Of a stretch of DNA of 64,000 nucleotides, positions 1-10,017 are shown in pieces. Where the stretch lies: the NCBI GenBank assembly GCA_963971285.1, contig OZ020248.1, forward strand, positions 21,783,873 to 21,847,872. Reading direction: 5' to 3'. The notes under the pieces are model-generated. The model did no database searches. It was not told where the DNA came from and saw nothing but the letters and a program-made list of their open reading frames with translations. Every line of letters begins with the position of its first letter. Within the stretch, counting starts at the first letter, position 1. This stretch comes from Astropecten irregularis. Lineage: Eukaryota; Echinodermata; Asteroidea; Paxillosida; Astropectinidae. Made by a program: the position numbers and the translations under genes.

Positions 1-493
1 CAAATGTATGAACAGTGTGTTTCTACTTGGCGGAATAGACAAAATAAACGACTGTTATTTTTTTTAGCATGAACAAAACGTGAGCTACGGTGAGTCCATA
101 TTTTTTTGGTGTTGGTTTCGGTTAATCGTTTTTGAAAATTGGTAAACGGAAACGTTCAATCCGTGTGGGTTACTCTATATCCGAATAAAAAGCACAGCAC
201 TAGGGGAGGTGTAGATGCACAAGGAAAAGAAAGTTGATTTTCTTACACAATTTTCAATTAGTCTAGCCTGAAACTCCAAAGTCCCAAAATAGGCCTATGA
301 AGTATGATAATATTAATAATATTTGGACTTAAGTTGCAAAGTGAAAAGAGGCTATCGGATCACTCTGGTAGAACCTATGGAATCTTTTCCAAAGTCTAAA
401 TTATTATACTCGGATACACATTACATTTAATACAATTGGACTTGCTGGTACCGGTGATGGAGGTGATGTGGTATAAATGCTATCTTCCAGTTC
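1..493. other. No gene seen
   Basis: A+T-rich sequence without an open frame or motif that I recognise on either strand. It lies 3' of the Myb/SANT relic that follows. Confidence 0.5.
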
Positions 494-919
494 TTAGAAC
501 TCATCATCAGTCAAGCTGTCTTCGGGGTCTGGCAAGGAGCCATCCTGGCTCTCTTCATTATGTTCATTGCCTTCATCAAACATTGATTGAAAGACTTGTA
601 CTGGCTTGGTATGAAGGTCTGTCCCCAAGGAAAATGTCCAGCTTGTCCTGAAACGGTATCTCTTTCCTGGCGACACCACTCCTCTTGTTATGGTCCATTC
701 CCTTCTTATAGTCACGTTTGATATTTTTCATTTTATTTTTGATTTCTCTAGGGGTTCTTCTGAAACCCTTTTCGGACAGTTGCAGAGAAATGCTATTTAA
801 CACAGCTGTGTTTTGGATGATTCCTTCCAATTTTGAAGTAATCTCTTCTCGCTAGTCTATATGTCTAGAAACGTGGCAAGCTCCGTCTCTGACCACATTT
901 TGCCACGCACAACAGACAT
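494..919 (-). pseudogene. Myb/SANT-like (trihelix) DNA-binding protein, broken
   Basis: Reading from an ATG at 919, the frame opens MSVVRGKMWSETELATFL, the first helix of a Myb/SANT-like domain of the kind found in proteins that accompany PIF/Harbinger and related transposons. It then meets a stop and a frameshift. It resumes at 830 with the second half: GFRRTPREIKNKMKNIKRDY, a basic DHNKRSG stretch, and the typical end PFQDKLDIFLGDRPS. A second frameshift leads into an acidic tail ending DSLTDDEF (494-715 frame). One domain in three frames means a dead copy. DNA binding is the family role. It lies directly 3' of the Kolobok-like relic on the same strand. Confident on the domain, not on the element it came from. 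Confidence 0.7.
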
Positions 920-931
920 GTCAAAAAACTG

Positions 932-2140
932 TCACGAAGTAAATGCTTTTGAGCTTGCGCACCAGTAAACATGATCGTTTACCCTCTTCTTCCAATCTGC
1001 AACTTGTCGAACCACTTCTTCGTGGCAAGCTTCTGCACCTTCTGCTTGAGCCCTAAGAAGAAATTGTCACTATTATTATATTTCATCTTGGAAGGGAACA
1101 TCGACATAAAACATGCAGCTCTAGGCATACTTGCAGTATATGGATATGCTTGTTGAAATGTAGGCCAAGATAAAAAACCTGTTTTGTGGAAGAAATACAT
1201 GATGATACTCAGGTACATTTTGCAACATGCCAAACGTCAAACATGTGAAGCACATCAGGCTCATTCTCACAGATGTACTTGGACAGCTGGCGAGGACGAT
1301 CAGTGACTACTTTCTCTACCTGCAAATCGGCGGCTCTTATCGATGACATCATCCGTTTGAACCTCTCCATATTGTTAGAATTGTTTACTTCGTTGCTCTG
1401 TTTTACATGGAAAAGACAACAATTTTCCTTTACAATGATGTAAGTGTAGGCCATAAAGCAAATGATGATTTTCATTATTTTTGATGTCCCAAAATACAGG
1501 ACTATAAGCAAACATTGGAGAAGACCCAAGTGCCTTTCAAGTGAAGCAGAGTGAATGTACTGTCTATATTTACCTGGACAAGCTGGAGGTCGATGATTGT
1601 GTTGAGTTTCAGCTCAAGGGTGGTGTAGGAACCGTATTTGGCAGAGTGTCCGGGGCTGTCACATCATCCATCTCCTCCAATGGTCAGTGGTTTCCCTGCT
1701 GCCTTCAGCTGTCCATAGATATCTTGAATATGCTCCAACCATACAGTTTCAATTGTACTTGTAGGGAGCAGATACTTTTGCTGGTGTGTGAAAAAGGCCC
1801 GCTCTGAATGTGTTGCAATGCCTACACTATTCAGGAGGCGCAACACTTCAGTGGGACCCTGCCCACCAAAGAGGATAGCTGATGATAGAAGTATGTTCCC
1901 AGCTGGTGTTGCAGAGCAGAAAGGCTGCGACGACCAGATGTTTTTCCTCTTACAGTTGGCACAGTCCTGAATCACTGTGAGATGTGTTCCCAGCACTCGC
2001 TTCTGGATTTCCACCCTTGACGACATAAACTTCTGGCAGCGCTTGAATAGAAGCACCAAGGCCTTCTCAAATACAATGTACTTGGGTTGCAGCAGGAGGC
2101 TAACGTCAGTGTCTTCCCTATACACTGATCTAGGGTTTCA
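932..2140 (-). pseudogene. Kolobok-like DNA transposase relic, three exons
   Basis: Exon one (about 2140-1574) holds PKYIVFEKALVLLFKRC, then the SSQPFCSATPAGNILLSSAI and HQQKYLLP segments typical of a THAP-associated, Kolobok-like transposase family. Its frame stops at TGA (codon after IGGDG), where the family, as I recall it, has Arg. It then continues CDSPGHSAKYGSY to a CAG|GTAAAT donor at 1574/1573. Exon two starts at 1397 after AAACAG with SNEV and reaches FDVWHVAK, a signature of this family. The join LVQ|SNEV is in phase. Exon three (about 1050-932) has DWKKRVNDHVYWCASS, the expected next block, and then stops. Missing are the N-terminal zinc finger and the far C-terminus. A single nonsense mutation disables the main exon. 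The superfamily name is from memory of the motifs; the TE origin is firmer than the name. Confidence 0.6.
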
Positions 2141-2350
2141 TCCTCTTCTAATGATCAATTACAAAAAAATATATATATATATTAATTTCCACTCAAAAAT
2201 TCCCTTGAAATTTTTGCATTCTTATCTTATTACTGTAGATCATGGCAGATCAACACATGAATGCATGTTTTTAGCTAGAATAAAGATGTGATTGCCATTC
2301 TGAAACTTAAACATGAGCCAATACGCACAGCAAATGGAGCTTGCAATCTT

Positions 2351-2521
2351 AATGGCGCTCCGCACTTGCGCTAAAAATAGCACTGGACCTCAGACAAACA
2401 TTGCAACCATGCACACGTGCGTGCGTGGGCCGGGTGTGCCCTTGCATGTACACTACGTGTGTGAGTCAATGTTTGTCTGACATCCGGGAATTTTGTGACG
2501 TCATTAGTTCGGAGCGCTATT
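2351..2521. repeat. Nested inverted repeats (MITE-like)
   Basis: The outer pair is aatggcgctccg (2351-2362) against cggagcgctatt (2510-2521). The inner pair is CAGACAAACATTG (2391-2403) against its exact complement (2467-2479). A GTGCGTGCGTG run lies between. This looks like a short foldback element; no clear target-site duplication was found. Confidence 0.45.
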
Positions 2522-2699
2522 GGTCCATTTATCATAATATTGAAATGCCATGTCTCCACACCAACTGTAACTCATTTTGAGTCATTCCTACACTAACACA
2601 AAAAGTATTGTCAAGTGAATGCACGTGCATGTACGCATGTACCTTCTTTTGGTCGGATTTGCTCTCCTTTTTCCAGGGGAATCAAATGAGGAAGATGAC

Positions 2700-2865
2700 G
2701 AGGGCATATACTATGGGAAGTCGTACTTTGGGGGCTCATCATTTCCAGACTCATCTCCAGGCTCGTCTTCTCCAGTCTCTGTCTCATGTGATGGATATGC
2801 TTTGTCCTCTTCTTTGTCGTCCAGGATTCCAGACAGGCATGCAGCACAAGTCTTCTTCTCCTGGT
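2700..2865 (-). CDS. Unidentified acidic exon
   Basis: A good 3' splice site (ATCTTTACAG, exon from 2865) opens a frame reading DQEKKTCAACLSGILDDKEE and then an acidic, Pro/Gly-rich stretch that ends DEPPKYDFP and a stop near 2711. The CxxC and acidic composition look coding, but I recognise no domain. It could be the 5' part of the neighbouring Kolobok-like or hAT element. Confidence 0.3.
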
Positions 2866-2984
2866 CTGTAAAGATGGTCAAACAGCGGTTATTACCACAA
2901 AAAAGATACTCCAAATAAAAATATTCCCTTATTATGCATATTTTTTTTTTCTCTGTGGTCTTTACTTTGTGGGAATCAATAAAC

Positions 2985-3215
2985 CAATGATTATTAGATT
3001 ATGAGTAAGGATGGATCTGCAGAAGAGTCGCCTTGGGTTATCCCTGACGAAGCGCTTGATCCCATCTGCAGTGTCTAGCTGGGATGCTAAGGTGAGACCC
3101 CCCAGCCGCTCCTCAGTGAGTGTTGATCGCAGGTATGTCTTCACACGTCTGAGGGCACTGAATGATAGAATCGCTCGCAGAGGTGAGAATGAGGCGAATG
3201 TTTGGTGGTAGACAT
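2985..3215 (-). pseudogene. hAT transposase C-terminal dimerisation domain
   Basis: The frame shows SFSALRRVKTYLRSTLTEER, then LGGLTL and DGIKRFVRDNPRRLF. The hAT dimerisation block normally reads S(F/Y)SALRRLKTYLRSTMGxERLxGLALL followed by a D..I..F...RRL helix, so this match is close. The N-terminal side is frame-broken and the catalytic core is not visible nearby, so only the tail survives. Confidence 0.72.
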
Positions 3216-3245
3216 TGCAGGAACAACTAGCGTAGAATGCCGGCC

Positions 3246-3560
3246 TCAATCTGCTGTCCGCCTAACAGTTGCTGCATGCGTCGCAGTAATTGGCTTACTA
3301 CCGTCAAGTTCACATGCCGTCACCTCATCATACATGTACTGCCGTACAGCATCTGTGTGTTCCGCCATCGCTGCTTGGATTTCTTGGCTGACCTGTGACA
3401 GCTTCGCCGAAAGCTGGCGAGACTGTTCATGAGCCACCCTCACCATCTTCTCCTTCATGCGTCGTTCCATCCAGTTGAAGTGCTCCTGGATGGATGCGGA
3501 GGAGTAGCTCGCGGCCTGAGACAGCTCGTCAGAGGCTGATTGAAGGGGTCTCTGACACAT
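3246..3560 (-). CDS. Unidentified helical, charged coding segment
   Basis: Open for 104 codons from an ATG at 3560. The stretch HFNWMERRMKEKMVRVAHEQ and the following LSAKLSQVSQEIQAAM have heptad-like spacing, suggesting a coiled coil. No family recognised. It abuts the hAT tail and may be a diverged internal part of it, or an unrelated exon. Confidence 0.3.
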   Translation of the reverse strand: MCQRPLQSASDELSQAASYSSASIQEHFNWMERRMKEKMVRVAHEQSRQLSAKLSQVSQEIQAAMAEHTDAVRQYMYDEVTACELDGSKPITATHAATVRRTAD

Positions 3561-3592
3561 GGGGACTTAAAATTGCCATCATTCTGTTCCGG

Positions 3593-3616
3593 CTCTCTAT
3601 CTCTCTCTCTCTCTCT
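3593..3616. repeat. (CT)n microsatellite
   Basis: A short, nearly pure CT run just upstream (plus sense) of the short exon ending at 3647. Confidence 0.8.
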
Positions 3617-3646
3617 TGTCTAATCTTTCTTCTCCATCCCTGTCAC

Positions 3647-3706
3647 CTGCAACCACCCAGGTAATCGCTCACCTTATCCCGGAAATCTTGTTCCAAAACT
3701 ACACGT
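3647..3706 (-). CDS. Short exon, copy 1 of a repeated unidentified family
   Basis: Acceptor TTTGTTTACAG (exon from 3706) and donor CAG|GTGACAG (exon end 3647) bracket 60 bp that read LEQDFRDKVSDYLGGC. The same peptide, with I for V, occurs at 41251-41329 with the same donor. Conservation of peptide and splice sites in two places indicates a real exon of a multi-copy gene or TE. Function unknown. Confidence 0.5.
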
Positions 3707-3760
3707 CTGTAAACAAAAACAGCTCAGCATTAACCCAAATCTCCAAAGCTTTGTACCCAA

Positions 3761-3830
3761 TTTAAAACCAAAGTTTAAAATTTAAAACCAAAGTTTAAAA
3801 TTTAAAACCAAAGTTTAAAATTTAAAAACA
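3761..3830. repeat. 20-bp tandem repeat
   Basis: Three perfect copies of TTTAAAACCAAAGTTTAAAA at 3761-3820 plus a partial fourth. Simple A+T-rich minisatellite. Confidence 0.95.
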
Positions 3831-4105
3831 ATGTGTCAAACACAATGGGGGTGACTCAAGGCAAAGATCACATTTTGAAACAATTAAAAGTATTTCAAGA
3901 TTAAAGGGACTGAACATTTTGAATACAGCTGCATATGTGTACTTCATAATATCTCAATCATTCTCTTTTCAGGCTGTGTTGTTGCCTAAATCTTTTTAAT
4001 GCTTTATCCTGTTCAATTTTTGATAAGAAAACGAAAAATTACACGTGATAAAATACATGCAGAGCTGCATTTTAAGTCCAATCACAGTTATCCTACCATG
4101 GAATA
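3831..4105. other. No gene seen
   Basis: A+T-rich spacer without supported coding sequence. Confidence 0.4.
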
Positions 4106-4106
4106 G

Positions 4107-4620
4107 TTAGTCCATAGTCCCTGACGTACCAACATTCCTCTTGCCATAGCTCAGCAGCCCAAGTTCCTGCCACTTCCCTGCAGCTCCAGCTTCACAAGTA
4201 AAATAGAAACTTGTGTTTTGGTTTGACCTGTTCAGGGGCTCTGGAACCTGAGTAGAAATCGTCGTTGCAATCCACCAACAGGAAACTCCATTATTTCCAA
4301 TTCCCTGTGGCAAGCTTTGCCAATCTTCCTTAATCACTTAATTAAATTGAAATTTATATTATTTGATTTATTTCTTGGATCGTTGTTTTTTTATGAATTT
4401 CATATTTCTTTGGGGTTTTATGGGAAACGTCTTTTTCATTGTCCAAGATAAACACATTGCTTACTGATTTTCTTTTGCATTTATTCTTTGGTTTCTCTTT
4501 AAAGTGTAATCCTGTTGATGGTGGATTGAAATAAACTCCTGTCTTAGCATCATCGCCATCACCTGTATGGATCATATCTTTCAAGGCAAGCTGGTATAAC
4601 CCATCAAATAACAAGGCTTT
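4107..4620 (-). CDS. Unidentified coding-like segments
   Basis: Two open stretches. The 5' one begins after CTCTAAAG near 4610 with ALLFDGLYQLALKDMIHTGD and becomes Lys-rich. The second covers 4337-4107. The GLYQLALKDMIHTGDGD piece faintly resembles the end of DUF6589-type TE proteins, which would fit the 5.5-6.1 kb relic upstream. The evidence is weak. Confidence 0.25.
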
Positions 4621-4645
4621 AGAGTATTCAAAGACACCAACTTAC

Positions 4646-4984
4646 ATCATCAGTCAATTCTTTGCAACCTTTCACTTCACATCCAGTACAACAAAACCAT
4701 TTATTGGGTATTGTCATCAGCCCCAGGAACACAATCAGTGTGGTACCACTCATTTTGGGTTCTTGCCTTTCCCTTGCAAAACCACTTGGGCCAGGCATTT
4801 GCTCTTGCATTTGTAAACCATGCTGCATACTCTCTATGAAGTTTGCCTCAAGCAGACACATAGCATCATTTGTTCCTCTTTTGTGGTCTGCTTTCTTACA
4901 TTTCTGATACTTTTCATCCAGTCTAATTATTCTCAGTAGAAAAGGCTTCACATCATACTCAAAATCACACAAATTTATCAACAC
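4646..4984 (-). CDS. Unidentified exon with strong splice donor
   Basis: Open for 113 codons to a consensus donor (GAT|GTAAGT, exon end 4646). Contains a Cys cluster, KWFCCTGCEVKGCKEL, that could bind zinc. No family recognised. It lies between the kinase-like and DUF6589-like relics upstream and the weak segments downstream, all on the same strand. Confidence 0.35.
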
Positions 4985-4989
4985 ATCTC

Positions 4990-5430
4990 ACACCCTCTTC
5001 ACTCTTTGCATTTTCCCTTCATTCACATCCTTACACACCCTCCACAAATACTACACAAATCCATTTTTCAACATATTACACCCTCTTTTGATGTCTTCAC
5101 TCCCTCTTTCCCCCTCCCCTCTTGCAATCTGATGCACCTCATTCTCATCCAACCCAACACTGGCACAGAAATCACAAAAACTTATCATTACAATTGCAAT
5201 ACCACATCACAACAAACAAATGACACGAATCACACTAAGAAAAGTCACAAAATTTAACTCGTTGTAAAAGAAATGATTACAAAAAAGTCACTCAAAATCA
5301 CATATTGAAATCTCTAACAAACCAAATTGAACTACTTCCAAAGAAATGATAAAAACCTTCAAAAACTTACGAAAATTACTTCATAGCGAGTTGGGCAACA
5401 ATGTGTGCCGTATAGTTCTGTATACAAGAC
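4990..5430. other. Pyrimidine/A-rich low-complexity stretch, no gene
   Basis: Plus-strand T/C-rich (minus A/G-rich) sequence gives a short open frame by composition only (5006-5257). No motif. Confidence 0.5.
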
Positions 5431-5476
5431 ACATGAATGCACACCATACCCTGTGTGTACTTCGTGAGTCTGACTA

Positions 5477-6148
5477 CTAGACTAGTGGACTCAACAGCAA
5501 CCTTCTCCCCTCAAGCTGATATCCCATATCAGTCCTGCTGGTTTGGAATGCTGTCAATTCCTCCTTACTGGCACTGTCCTTCAGTTCTTCTTGTCTACAC
5601 TGTGCAATGCAAGTTTCCTTTGCCCACTGTCTTAACTCTCCATCAAAATCATCTCCAAAATCCAACTGACGCTGCATAACAACTTTATAACTGGAACTTA
5701 TGAACCGACTATGTAGATGTTCAAATGCAGCTTTCTTGGCACCACTTTGTTTCAGAACCAGTGATGTTAATACCTGGTGAGCATTCATGTATTGGGATCT
5801 ACAGTTGAGGAGGATACCGGCTGCTGATGCAACTCCTGGAATGATGGCTTGTTTGGTTTTCTTGACATTTTGCAGGATACTATGACTCTCAGCAACTGCA
5901 TGCAGAATCGCGGACAAATGAGGTGCTTTCTCTTCCAATTCATTGTTTTGATGAGCAAAATTGAAGCTCTTCAAGTCTTCCAGATTTGATCCACAAAACA
6001 TAGATTGGTTTTTCTGATCACACAATCCATCTGCTTCTTGAACAACGGACTTGATGAAGGTCGACTTCACATCCTCTTGTACTGTTTCTATAGAGAGAAT
6101 GTGCCTAATTGCTTTTTGGTGATCCCCTTCACATAATGCTGAGGTCAC
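5477..6148 (-). CDS. DUF6589-associated TE protein, N-terminal/middle part
   Basis: One uninterrupted frame of about 223 codons, among the longest non-repetitive ones in the window. It contains APHLSAILHAVAESHS, VASAAGILLNCRSQYMNAHQ, VLTSLVLKQSGAKKAAFEHL and a DFGDDFDGELRQW segment. From memory, this order (AP..LL..L, AxxLLxxRxxxMNxxQ, LxxxGxxKxxxxxL, FG.DFD..V..W) is that of the N-terminal half of widespread animal proteins ending in DUF6589, thought to be TE-derived. Related C-terminal parts occur at 51 and 57 kb. No good splice site closes its 3' end. Function is unknown even for the family. Confidence 0.5.
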   Translation of the reverse strand: MTSALCEGDHQKAIRHILSIETVQEDVKSTFIKSVVQEADGLCDQKNQSMFCGSNLEDLKSFNFAHQNNELEEKAPHLSAILHAVAESHSILQNVKKTKQAIIPGVASAAGILLNCRSQYMNAHQVLTSLVLKQSGAKKAAFEHLHSRFISSSYKVVMQRQLDFGDDFDGELRQWAKETCIAQCRQEELKDSASKEELTAFQTSRTDMGYQLEGRRLLLSPLV

Positions 6149-6149
6149 T

Positions 6150-6660
6150 TCAACCCAGGGTCCATGTAGCTGTCTGTGTGATTTTCAAAGTGGACCACCA
6201 CCTATCAAAAATTAACAAAAGTACAGCTGTGAAACTTTACAAGAAATGAAACAAACCAAATTTGTCAAAATGATTGAAAAAGTGCCCTCAATCCCTCAAA
6301 TGTAAAAAAAAAAAAATTCAAGCAGATCACAGTTCAGATGAAGTAGCCGGGAAATTGATTTCCTTTTCTTTTTTCAAACCAAGACATCTTCATGTGCATG
6401 ATTATTTACCTTGATTGACTATGCTAAAATCACAGAAAAAATAACATGTACCTTTTTAAAAATTGATTAATTTTGTGTATTTCATGCTAAACAAAACCCA
6501 CCTTTTGCTCAAAGTTTATCCATTGGTATACAAAATCGGTACAAAAAGCAATGAGCACAGAAGGGGTCACCTTATTTATGTATGAATATTTTGCTATGTA
6601 CAATTTCCATTGAAATCATTCCATTAAGTCCACTGTCAAATGTGCATTGGAGATTTCTCT
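6150..6660. other. A+T-rich spacer, no gene
   Basis: Probable intron or decayed sequence between the DUF6589-like and kinase-like relics. Only A runs (6304-6316) stand out. Confidence 0.5.
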
Positions 6661-6672
6661 TCAGTTAATCAG

Positions 6673-7090
6673 TTAACTGCACTGTAAGGCAAGGGTCGTT
6701 AACCGTCCATGAATGTATTCCAAACGTGTGTGCTTTGCAAGATCTACCTGATAGGACAATTTGCAAACTTCACTGAGGGTTGAAATACAGCAATGACGAC
6801 ACACTTGTGTCATGATGAATCCTAATGAGTAGACATCAGTATGAGATGACATAAGACGTTCATTCTGTACAAGCTCTGGTGCAATCCAACGATATCTCTT
6901 CATCCATGTTTCTTGTTCTTTCTTCGAAAGCTGGCGTCGAGGGCATTTTGATCCTATATTTTGTGCCTTTCTGAAGTCAATAATGACAGGAGTAAAGCCT
7001 TCACTGTGTAGGACAATGTTGCTTTCATGGAGATCCCCATGTACTATACCTGATCTATGAATTGCTACAAGCCATGACATACACCTGGCC
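6673..7090 (-). pseudogene. Protein-kinase-like domain, C-lobe only
   Basis: The open frame shows the catalytic-loop motif HGDLHESNIVLH (HxDxxxxN retained), then PVIIDFRKAQ where DFG should be, then RYRWIAPELV (APE) and SSHTDVYSLGFIM (the DxYSxG of helix F). Order and spacing fit a Ser/Thr or Tyr-type kinase C-lobe. The metal-binding DFG glycine is Arg, so activity would be doubtful even if intact. Upstream the frame runs into a TGA (near 7110). The HGDLH variant is typical of the kinases scattered through invertebrate repetitive DNA. A matching N-lobe, from another copy, lies at 49985-50444. Confidence 0.7.
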
Positions 7091-7269
7091 CACCACAGAT
7101 TGCAATCACCGTCTCACCATCCACCTTGGTCGATACAGAAAATCTTGGATGCAAAATGGCATTCCTCTTGCACTTGACAAAGTGGAATCTAAAAAATATG
7201 ACAATTTGAGAGAAACTATTATTAAAATCCTTGTTTTAGGAAACTTTATCCTGACGGGTTATTTTAAGG

Positions 7270-7448
7270 AGCTCATCAAGGAGTAATACACCCCTTGGAA
7301 TGTTCTTACTGTCCAAGAACGAAACAAACTCTCGGATCCTCTTTGCATACTTGTAGTGCATCTTATTCATTTGTAGAACAATATTACCAATCCTGGGACT
7401 CAGGTTCGAAGAATTTCGATCGCAGTTTTCTAGATGAGTCTTTAAAAC
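7270..7448 (-). CDS. Unidentified exon
   Basis: The acceptor TTTTAACCCCTTCAG opens an exon at 7448 reading THLENCDRNSSNLSPRIGN and later KNIPRGVLLLDELLKITRQD, without stops until near 7270. The composition is clearly protein-like. It sits just upstream of the kinase C-lobe and may be its preceding exon, but no kinase N-lobe motif is present. Confidence 0.4.
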
Positions 7449-7986
7449 CTGAAGGGGTTAAAAGCCAAACAATTTCAAACAGATTACACTTAACAAAAAC
7501 AGCTACAGTCAACATTCTACAAAAAAGGGCAGATTCAGGCCGAACGTCTAGGGAAACTTCAGCCCCCCCCAAAAAAAAAAAATCAATTTTCTCCTTTGCC
7601 CCTCAAAAAAAAATACTATTGAAAAAAAAAAACACAACAATGAATCCTATCAGATGTAAGTGCCAACCACATAAATAAAACACACATTGCGTTAACTATC
7701 AGTGCATGTTTTCCAACTTCTAACAATAAGACAAAACACACACGATTGTTACAACAAACCAAAATATTGGGTCTTCTAGCCCTTCTGCACCCCCTCCTCC
7801 TACCCCCCCCCCCCAAAAAAAAAAACCTCTCTTAACCTCCAGAATTATTTTTTCCAATTACACTGACAATCTATTTTCCCACTAACTAGCCCATCTGCCA
7901 CAATTACGTTCATACCAAACAACACATACATGTGCACTCACACAAAAAAATACAATAATGCAAGTGTTCCATCAAAATACACTTAC

Positions 7987-8154
7987 CCAGTCAGTACAAT
8001 GCTTGTTATCTTTGATTCACAGATGGAATCAAAAATAACCGTACAGCACAATGGCAGCTTCTCTTCCAAATTACATACATCACCAACCCTCTCCAAGGTT
8101 GCAACATCCACTGTCAAGACTTGATTGTCATCTGTCACCAATTCCACTTCTGAC
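7987..8154 (-). CDS. Unidentified 56-codon exon with both splice sites
   Basis: Acceptor TTTTTTGGTAG (exon from 8154) and donor GG|GTAAGT (exon end 7987) enclose 168 bp that are open throughout. Start SEVELVTDDNQVLTVDVATL, end SKITSIVLTG. The exon has no Met-led frame and is easy to miss. No domain recognised; same strand as its neighbours. Confidence 0.45.
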
Positions 8155-8624
8155 CTACCAAAAAAACAAACATGTATACATACAAACTTTTAATGTTTGA
8201 CTGCAAAAAAAAATATTTCCACTCAAAACCACTCACTCAATTCAACTGCAATCTAACCACCTTATATTCACAAATTCAAAATTCAATTTTTAAACACTTC
8301 AGACACTTCCAAACATCCAGTACAACAATAAAAACATACCTCTACATCCCCAACCAATTTCACCAACACCGAATTAGAAGGACGTCAATTTTAACTCCAA
8401 GCCAACCTTTCAATATTTCCCAAAGAAAGGTTTACTTGCATGTCCTTGTTCTTCTCTCCACAATTCAACACAACTAATAATAAATTCAAACTCACAATTC
8501 TGTTTTCTGGGTATGTCAACTTCACATATCAGTGATGGTATTGGAGAGAACTAGGAATTTATAGGTGTCTTGTTCTGCTAGCTTGCTGATGATATCTGTT
8601 GTGGTGGATGTTTGCCAAAGGCGC

Positions 8625-8795
8625 TCAGTAATTAAGAATGCTTGAGATGTCAGGAAATGTTTTGTTGTTACAAGTCGTACCATCAAACTAGGCCTGAATA
8701 TTTGCCTTATACCATATCTGCAGAAGAAGCTTGATCTCATCATCTCTCCATAAATTTGCTCTCTTTTTCTTGTGTTGTATGGTTTGAGTCAGATG
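8625..8795 (-). pseudogene. Myb/SANT-like domain, N-terminal half
   Basis: RANLWRDDEIKLLLQIWYKA is the first helix of a Myb/SANT-like domain. A TAG interrupts it. The frame then continues FDGTTCNNKTFPDISSILN, which fits the QLDGTxRNxKVFxxIS second helix, before another stop. The stop falls where the family, as I recall it, has Gln (CAG to TAG). The second half of the domain is frame-broken. Confidence 0.62.
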
Positions 8796-8957
8796 TCTTT
8801 GATTCAGTTGCACTGTTGAAAAGAACGTAGCACTTGAATGTAGCATGAATGTGACCAAGAAAAGGGACGTGGTGCTACTGCTACTGCACACATTGTTTCG
8901 CACATTTGTGTACAGTGCGGATAATCAGTTCATACCTTCAAGTAAGTATTAACAAGG

Positions 8958-9344
8958 TCATAAATCAAGTGACTTCCCTACTGAGGGCTTCATTATGAGT
9001 TTCTCCAACCATCCTTTTGTTTCATCAGCATTGCAAGTGCCACCACCACATTCACATTTCACACAGCAATTATCACAACAGAGATGTTGTACACATTGAG
9101 ATTGCACTGAAACCTCATAATAGTTCAGGAGAAGTTGCCTGTGACATTGTGGAGTATTCATATAGTCAGTTTTTAATGTACTTTGCAAATGGCAAATCAT
9201 CCTGGGTATCTCAGAAGGATTGCGATACTTTGCCTGCCATCTCTTCCAATCCATCCAGTCTCTTGGAAGTAGTCTTCGGGTTGGCAGCTTTTCTTTCAAA
9301 GGCAATGTATTGCCTTTGACATGCTTTTTTCTGTTCCACAACAC
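8958..9344 (-). pseudogene. RecQ-like helicase zinc-binding segment
   Basis: The frame contains DYMNTPQCHRQLLLNYYEV, then HLCCDNCCVKCECGGGTC. RecQ-type helicases end their core with a zinc-binding block of the form Y.....CRR..LL.YF followed by H.CCD.C. The arginine-rich step is altered (CHRQ). No helicase motifs (DEAH, Walker A) were found beside it, so this is a C-terminal exon or fragment. Animal genomes often carry such helicase pieces in repetitive gene families. Confidence 0.5.
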
Positions 9345-9469
9345 CCGGAGCCGAGGTCGGATACATGTAACTTCTGAAAGAGAGCAGGACTTGAATAGTA
9401 ATTATCACAATAGACAATATGTACTTTAGGAGGTTTTTCACAACAAGTGATATAGACAATATTTTCATA

Positions 9470-9815
9470 AATCAGATTACATGTTTTAATCTTTTTTTAT
9501 TTACCCATTTATTTGCTCAACAATGAAAATGAAAAATGCAGAAACTATGACAATCCACTTAACAAATATTAATTAGAAACATCACAAAATCATGCTGTGT
9601 TAATACAATATCTTTAAGGGGACATGGACTAAATATTGATCAACGCAAATAATATAATGTCCTATACTATAGCATTAACTAGTGAATATATTATTATTTG
9701 GGGGGGTTTGATTTGGACAGGACCTCAGGTGAATGCAATAGGTAATCATTGTATAATAATGCGTTTTCCACTTTAACCCGAGAATTTAAATAATGGAAAT
9801 TAGGAACCAAATATT
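9470..9815. other. A+T-rich spacer, no gene
   Basis: No motif seen; probable intron between the DUF4806-like and RecQ-like pieces. Confidence 0.4.
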
Positions 9816-9820
9816 CTTAC

Positions 9821-10010
9821 CACAACTTTCTTAATAGCTCTGTCCTTCAGCGTTTGCTCCAAGGAATCCATGTCTGCATAAGACCACAGTGGGAAGGTCA
9901 CTGAGTCAAGGAACTCGGTTGCTGATGTGACATCCCCACTTACTTTCTGCAGAATTTGATGCAGAGCCTTCTTCTGTCCCCTGAGCTCTTCCTGCATGTC
10001 CAGAATAGCT
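9821..10010 (-). CDS. DUF4806-like exon
   Basis: ATEFLDSVTFPLWSYADMDS followed by LEQTLKDRAIKK resembles the opening of DUF4806 (FPL.....L..LE..L.D....K.LV), a domain of unknown role found in TE-associated proteins. It ends at a consensus donor (GTG|GTAAGA, exon end 9821). The upstream end runs into the 52-bp tandem repeat. A candidate acceptor, TGTACATGTAG, lies within repeat-derived sequence. Confidence 0.45.
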
Positions 10011-10017
10011 ACATGTA

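Noticed and set aside
5006-5257. Plus-strand His/Thr-rich frame
   Set aside because: Low-complexity C/A/T-rich sequence without domain signal.
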